From: JAUUSJ01 sp964439395
Lineage (GTDB): Bacteria > Bacillota > Clostridia > Lachnospirales > Lachnospiraceae
DNA: 16,310 bases
NCBI GenBank assembly: GCA_964439395.1
Contig: CAYTNV010000046.1
Location: forward strand, 1-16,310
Direction: 5' to 3'
In this document: positions 14,334-16,310 of the stretch, piece after piece
How the letters are laid out: every line of letters begins with the position of its first letter
Numbering within the stretch: position 1 is the first letter of the stretch
Notes under the pieces: generated by a model
The model's database searches: none
What the model saw: the letters and a program-made list of their open reading frames with translations, nothing else
Told to the model about the DNA's origin: nothing
Position numbers and translations under genes: made by a program

Positions 14334-15395
14334 CTAAATTGTATAACGTTTCATAGCTAACTGTAATAATTTATCTACAAGCTCAGGTTTTGCAACTCCT
14401 TGTCTCTCCCAGAGCATTGGATACATACTGATAGATGTAAATCCTGGAAGAGTATTAATCTCATTAAAGACAACTCGATTTGTCCCTTTTTCTACGAAAA
14501 AGTCTACTCTAGAAAGCCCAGATCCATCTAATGCCTTGAAAATATCAATAGCGGCTTTTCGTACCTCTTCCACTATATCTGCTGGAAGGTCTGGATCCAA
14601 TACAGTTTTAGACTCTGCGTTATTATACTTAGCATCATAATCATAAAATTCAGCCGCCGCTAAAATTTCACCAAGACCAGAAGCCTTCACATCTGTCACT
14701 CCAAGAACTGCACATTCAATTTCTCTACCTACGATTGTCTCCTCAATTAAAATCTTTCTGTCGTGACGAGCCGCCTCTTCTAATGCTGCCACTAAACCTT
14801 CTCTATTCTCAGCCTTGGACACTCCTTTCGAGGAGCCAGCGCAAGATGGTTTTACAAACATTGGATAATCTAATTTTTTCTCTGCTCTTCTCACTACTGC
14901 ATCCATATCACTGAGCTCTCTTCTGTCAACACCGACATACTGAGCCTGATTTACACCTAATGTATCTACTACAATTTTTGTATATAACTTATCCATAGAA
15001 ACACTAGAAGCTAAGACACCGCATCCAACATATGGTATCTGAGCCAACTCAAAAATTCCCTGAATTGTTCCATCTTCTCCGTTTAATCCGTGAAGAACTG
15101 GGAATACTACGTCGATTTTCTTTGTGTCTACGCCATCTTCCTTAAAAATAACTAATTCTTTTTTTACTGTATCTGGAGAAATAATTGCTCTTGTCTTAGA
15201 ATTTACCCAACTTCCATCTGCAATATCCTCAACCTTATCTACAAAAAGCCATTCTCCCTCTTTTGTAATACCAACTAAAATAATATCATAAGTTTTTTTA
15301 TTAATATTAGCAATGACTGTTTGGCAGGAAACACAAGAAACCTCATGTTCAGAGGATCTTCCACCAAAAACTACTACTACATTTTTCTTATCCAT
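14334..15395 (-). CDS. ddl: D-alanine--D-alanine ligase
   Basis: A 353-residue ATP-grasp enzyme that joins two D-alanines for the peptidoglycan stem peptide, in the cytoplasm. Motifs: VVVFGGRSSEHEVS (7-20, Glu16 in the first D-Ala site), PVLHGLNGEDGTIQG (99-113), YVGCGVLASSVSMDK (122-136), MFVKPSCAGSSKGVSKA (179-195), SRVDFF (295-300) and NEINTLPGFT (311-320, Mg binding). The omega loop reads EFYDYDAKYN (249-258). Tyr257 suggests D-Ala-D-Ala rather than D-Ala-D-Lac specificity, for which Phe is typical at this position in Leuconostoc. It has an AGGGGA ribosome site and its own promoter at 15490-15518. It lies upstream of the DUF1934 gene and downstream of spoIIR. Confidence 0.96.
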   Translation of the reverse strand: MDKKNVVVVFGGRSSEHEVSCVSCQTVIANINKKTYDIILVGITKEGEWLFVDKVEDIADGSWVNSKTRAIISPDTVKKELVIFKEDGVDTKKIDVVFPVLHGLNGEDGTIQGIFELAQIPYVGCGVLASSVSMDKLYTKIVVDTLGVNQAQYVGVDRRELSDMDAVVRRAEKKLDYPMFVKPSCAGSSKGVSKAENREGLVAALEEAARHDRKILIEETIVGREIECAVLGVTDVKASGLGEILAAAEFYDYDAKYNNAESKTVLDPDLPADIVEEVRKAAIDIFKALDGSGLSRVDFFVEKGTNRVVFNEINTLPGFTSISMYPMLWERQGVAKPELVDKLLQLAMKRYTI

Positions 15396-15489
15396 TTATA
15401 AATTCCCCTTTCATGCAAATCGCAAATTCACTAATTTGTACTTCAAAGAGCTTCTTCCTTTGTTGTTCTAGAAAACTCTTTTCCAAATG

Positions 15490-15518
15490 ATTATAATATA
15501 TTCAAACTTATATATCAA
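15490..15518 (-). promoter_or_regulatory. Sigma-A promoter of ddl
   Basis: On the - strand, TTGATA (15518-15513), a 17-base spacer and a perfect TATAAT (15495-15490) precede ddl, giving a leader of about 90 nt. It lies within the gap after spoIIR, so ddl does not depend on the sporulation gene for expression. Confidence 0.75.
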
Positions 15519-15550
15519 TGTATAAAATGAAATTCACAAAAATATAACTC

Positions 15551-16195
15551 TTACTCCCCTTCTACTTTTAAAACTTTATCTTTTATTATCTCATATAGCT
15601 TCCATTTAATTTTTATTTTTCCTTTTTTATCTTTCATCTTTAGTTCATAATATGCTTTCTCTCCCACTACTTTTTCTAGCGGCTCTCTCGCTCTACTATC
15701 AAAAATATCCTCTGTCTCATCAAAATAACAAAGAGAAGGATACATCACACACCACCAATTTCTTCCCTCTGCTTTTCCAATATCAATTCGAAGTGTATCA
15801 TAAATTCCAGGTGGAAATGCGTACTCTCCATAAGTTCGAAGAGGGAATCGCTCTTTTTGGTAGCTTATATTTACTGTTGCCGTTTCTTCCTCTCTCTCTA
15901 ATACTTTTTTGGCAATCTGAAATATTTCTTCCTCACGCTCTAAGATAATCCGCTCCGCCTCTTTCTTGCTGGAACAATTTTGAAAATATTTTTTTGTCTC
16001 AGAGATTACCTCATTTCTCACCTTCAGCTTAATTTCTTGGTCTTTTATCTCATTGCTATTTGCCCTCACATGAAATCGAATTACATTTTCTGCAATCTTA
16101 TTCTGAATTTGTTTCGTCTGCTGTATTTTATAGGCTCCTGCTGCAAGGATACATATCGCTATTGCCGTCCATATAAAATAAAATTTCTTTTTCAT
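15551..16195 (-). CDS. spoIIR: Stage II sporulation protein R (SpoIIR)
   Basis: A 214-residue protein with an N-terminal export signal/anchor (about 5-22). In sporulating Firmicutes SpoIIR is made in the forespore, crosses into the intermembrane space and triggers SpoIIGA to process pro-sigma-E in the mother cell. Family motifs are IRFHVRANSNEIKDQEIKLK (39-58), FPLRTYGEYAFPPGIYDTLR (117-136) and IGKAEGRNWWCVMYPSLC (139-156). The ATG at 16195 is chosen because the signal peptide begins there; an in-frame TTG at 16282 would add 29 residues before the signal. The ribosome site (AAGG) is weak. I could not find a convincing sigma-F promoter in the remaining 115 bases. No terminator separates it from ddl. 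Confidence 0.92.
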   Translation of the reverse strand: MKKKFYFIWTAIAICILAAGAYKIQQTKQIQNKIAENVIRFHVRANSNEIKDQEIKLKVRNEVISETKKYFQNCSSKKEAERIILEREEEIFQIAKKVLEREEETATVNISYQKERFPLRTYGEYAFPPGIYDTLRIDIGKAEGRNWWCVMYPSLCYFDETEDIFDSRAREPLEKVVGEKAYYELKMKDKKGKIKIKWKLYEIIKDKVLKVEGE

Positions 16196-16310
16196 TCTTT
16201 TACCAACCTTATTATTTATCTTGTACTTTTTAGATAATATAGGTTTTGAAACAGTGAGAGCAAGCAGATATATGCTCCGCAAACACGTTCGTTCCCACGA
16301 TTTTTCGACA

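Noticed and set aside
16196..16282. 29-residue N-terminal extension of SpoIIR from a TTG
   Set aside because: The signal/anchor helix and charged MKKK start lie at 16195; the extension would put a second hydrophobic stretch and charges before it, without a better ribosome site.

Overview
The window looks like a chromosomal segment of a low-GC, spore-forming anaerobic Firmicute, most likely a Lachnospiraceae or related Clostridia member. The basis is AT-rich DNA, strong AGGAGG-type ribosome binding sites, sigma-A promoters of the TTGACA/TATAAT type, a spoIIR homologue, and the linkage pth - mfd - PrsA-like foldase, which is common in Clostridia. No transposase, integrase, phage gene, tRNA, rRNA or CRISPR array was recognised.

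Layout, left to right. (1) Positions 1-2761 (+): the last ~60 codons of an ABC ATPase overlap by one base a large two-FtsX-domain permease. This is a MacB/BceAB-type exporter or peptide-sensing module. (2) Positions 2762-3170: a gap without an ordinary gene. It holds a hairpin after the permease, a promoter-like element, a ~100-base stretch that can fold into a branched structure, and a bidirectional terminator. It is my best candidate for an undescribed small RNA. (3) Positions 3171-9487 (-): an Ala/Thr/Ser/Glu-tailed PrsA-like lipoprotein with its own promoter and a possible 38-codon leader ORF; a DUF2500 protein; mfd; and pth. (4) Positions 9730-12093 (+): malQ and a plsC-type acyltransferase, 3 bp apart and divergent from pth, closed by a bidirectional terminator. 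(5) Positions 12165-12806 (-): a phosphoribosyltransferase-fold protein whose PRPP-loop acids appear to be lost. (6) Positions 12807-13340: a long AT-rich gap with inverted repeats and promoters. (7) Positions 13341-13850 (+): an unrecognised membrane-anchored protein. (8) Positions 13905-16195 (-): spoIIR, then ddl with its own promoter, then a DUF1934 (YwiB-like) gene nine bases after ddl.

How the genes work together: pth and mfd are housekeeping genes for peptidyl-tRNA recycling and transcription-coupled repair. The foldase acts outside the membrane. MalQ handles maltodextrin or glycogen oligosaccharides, while PlsC makes phosphatidic acid. Ddl supplies D-Ala-D-Ala for peptidoglycan, and SpoIIR signals from forespore to mother cell during sporulation. 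I did not find a clear new multi-gene system. The points most worth checking are the structured RNA candidate at 2932-3160, the leader ORF before the foldase, the apparently non-catalytic parvulin and PRT proteins, and the structured gap before position 13341.
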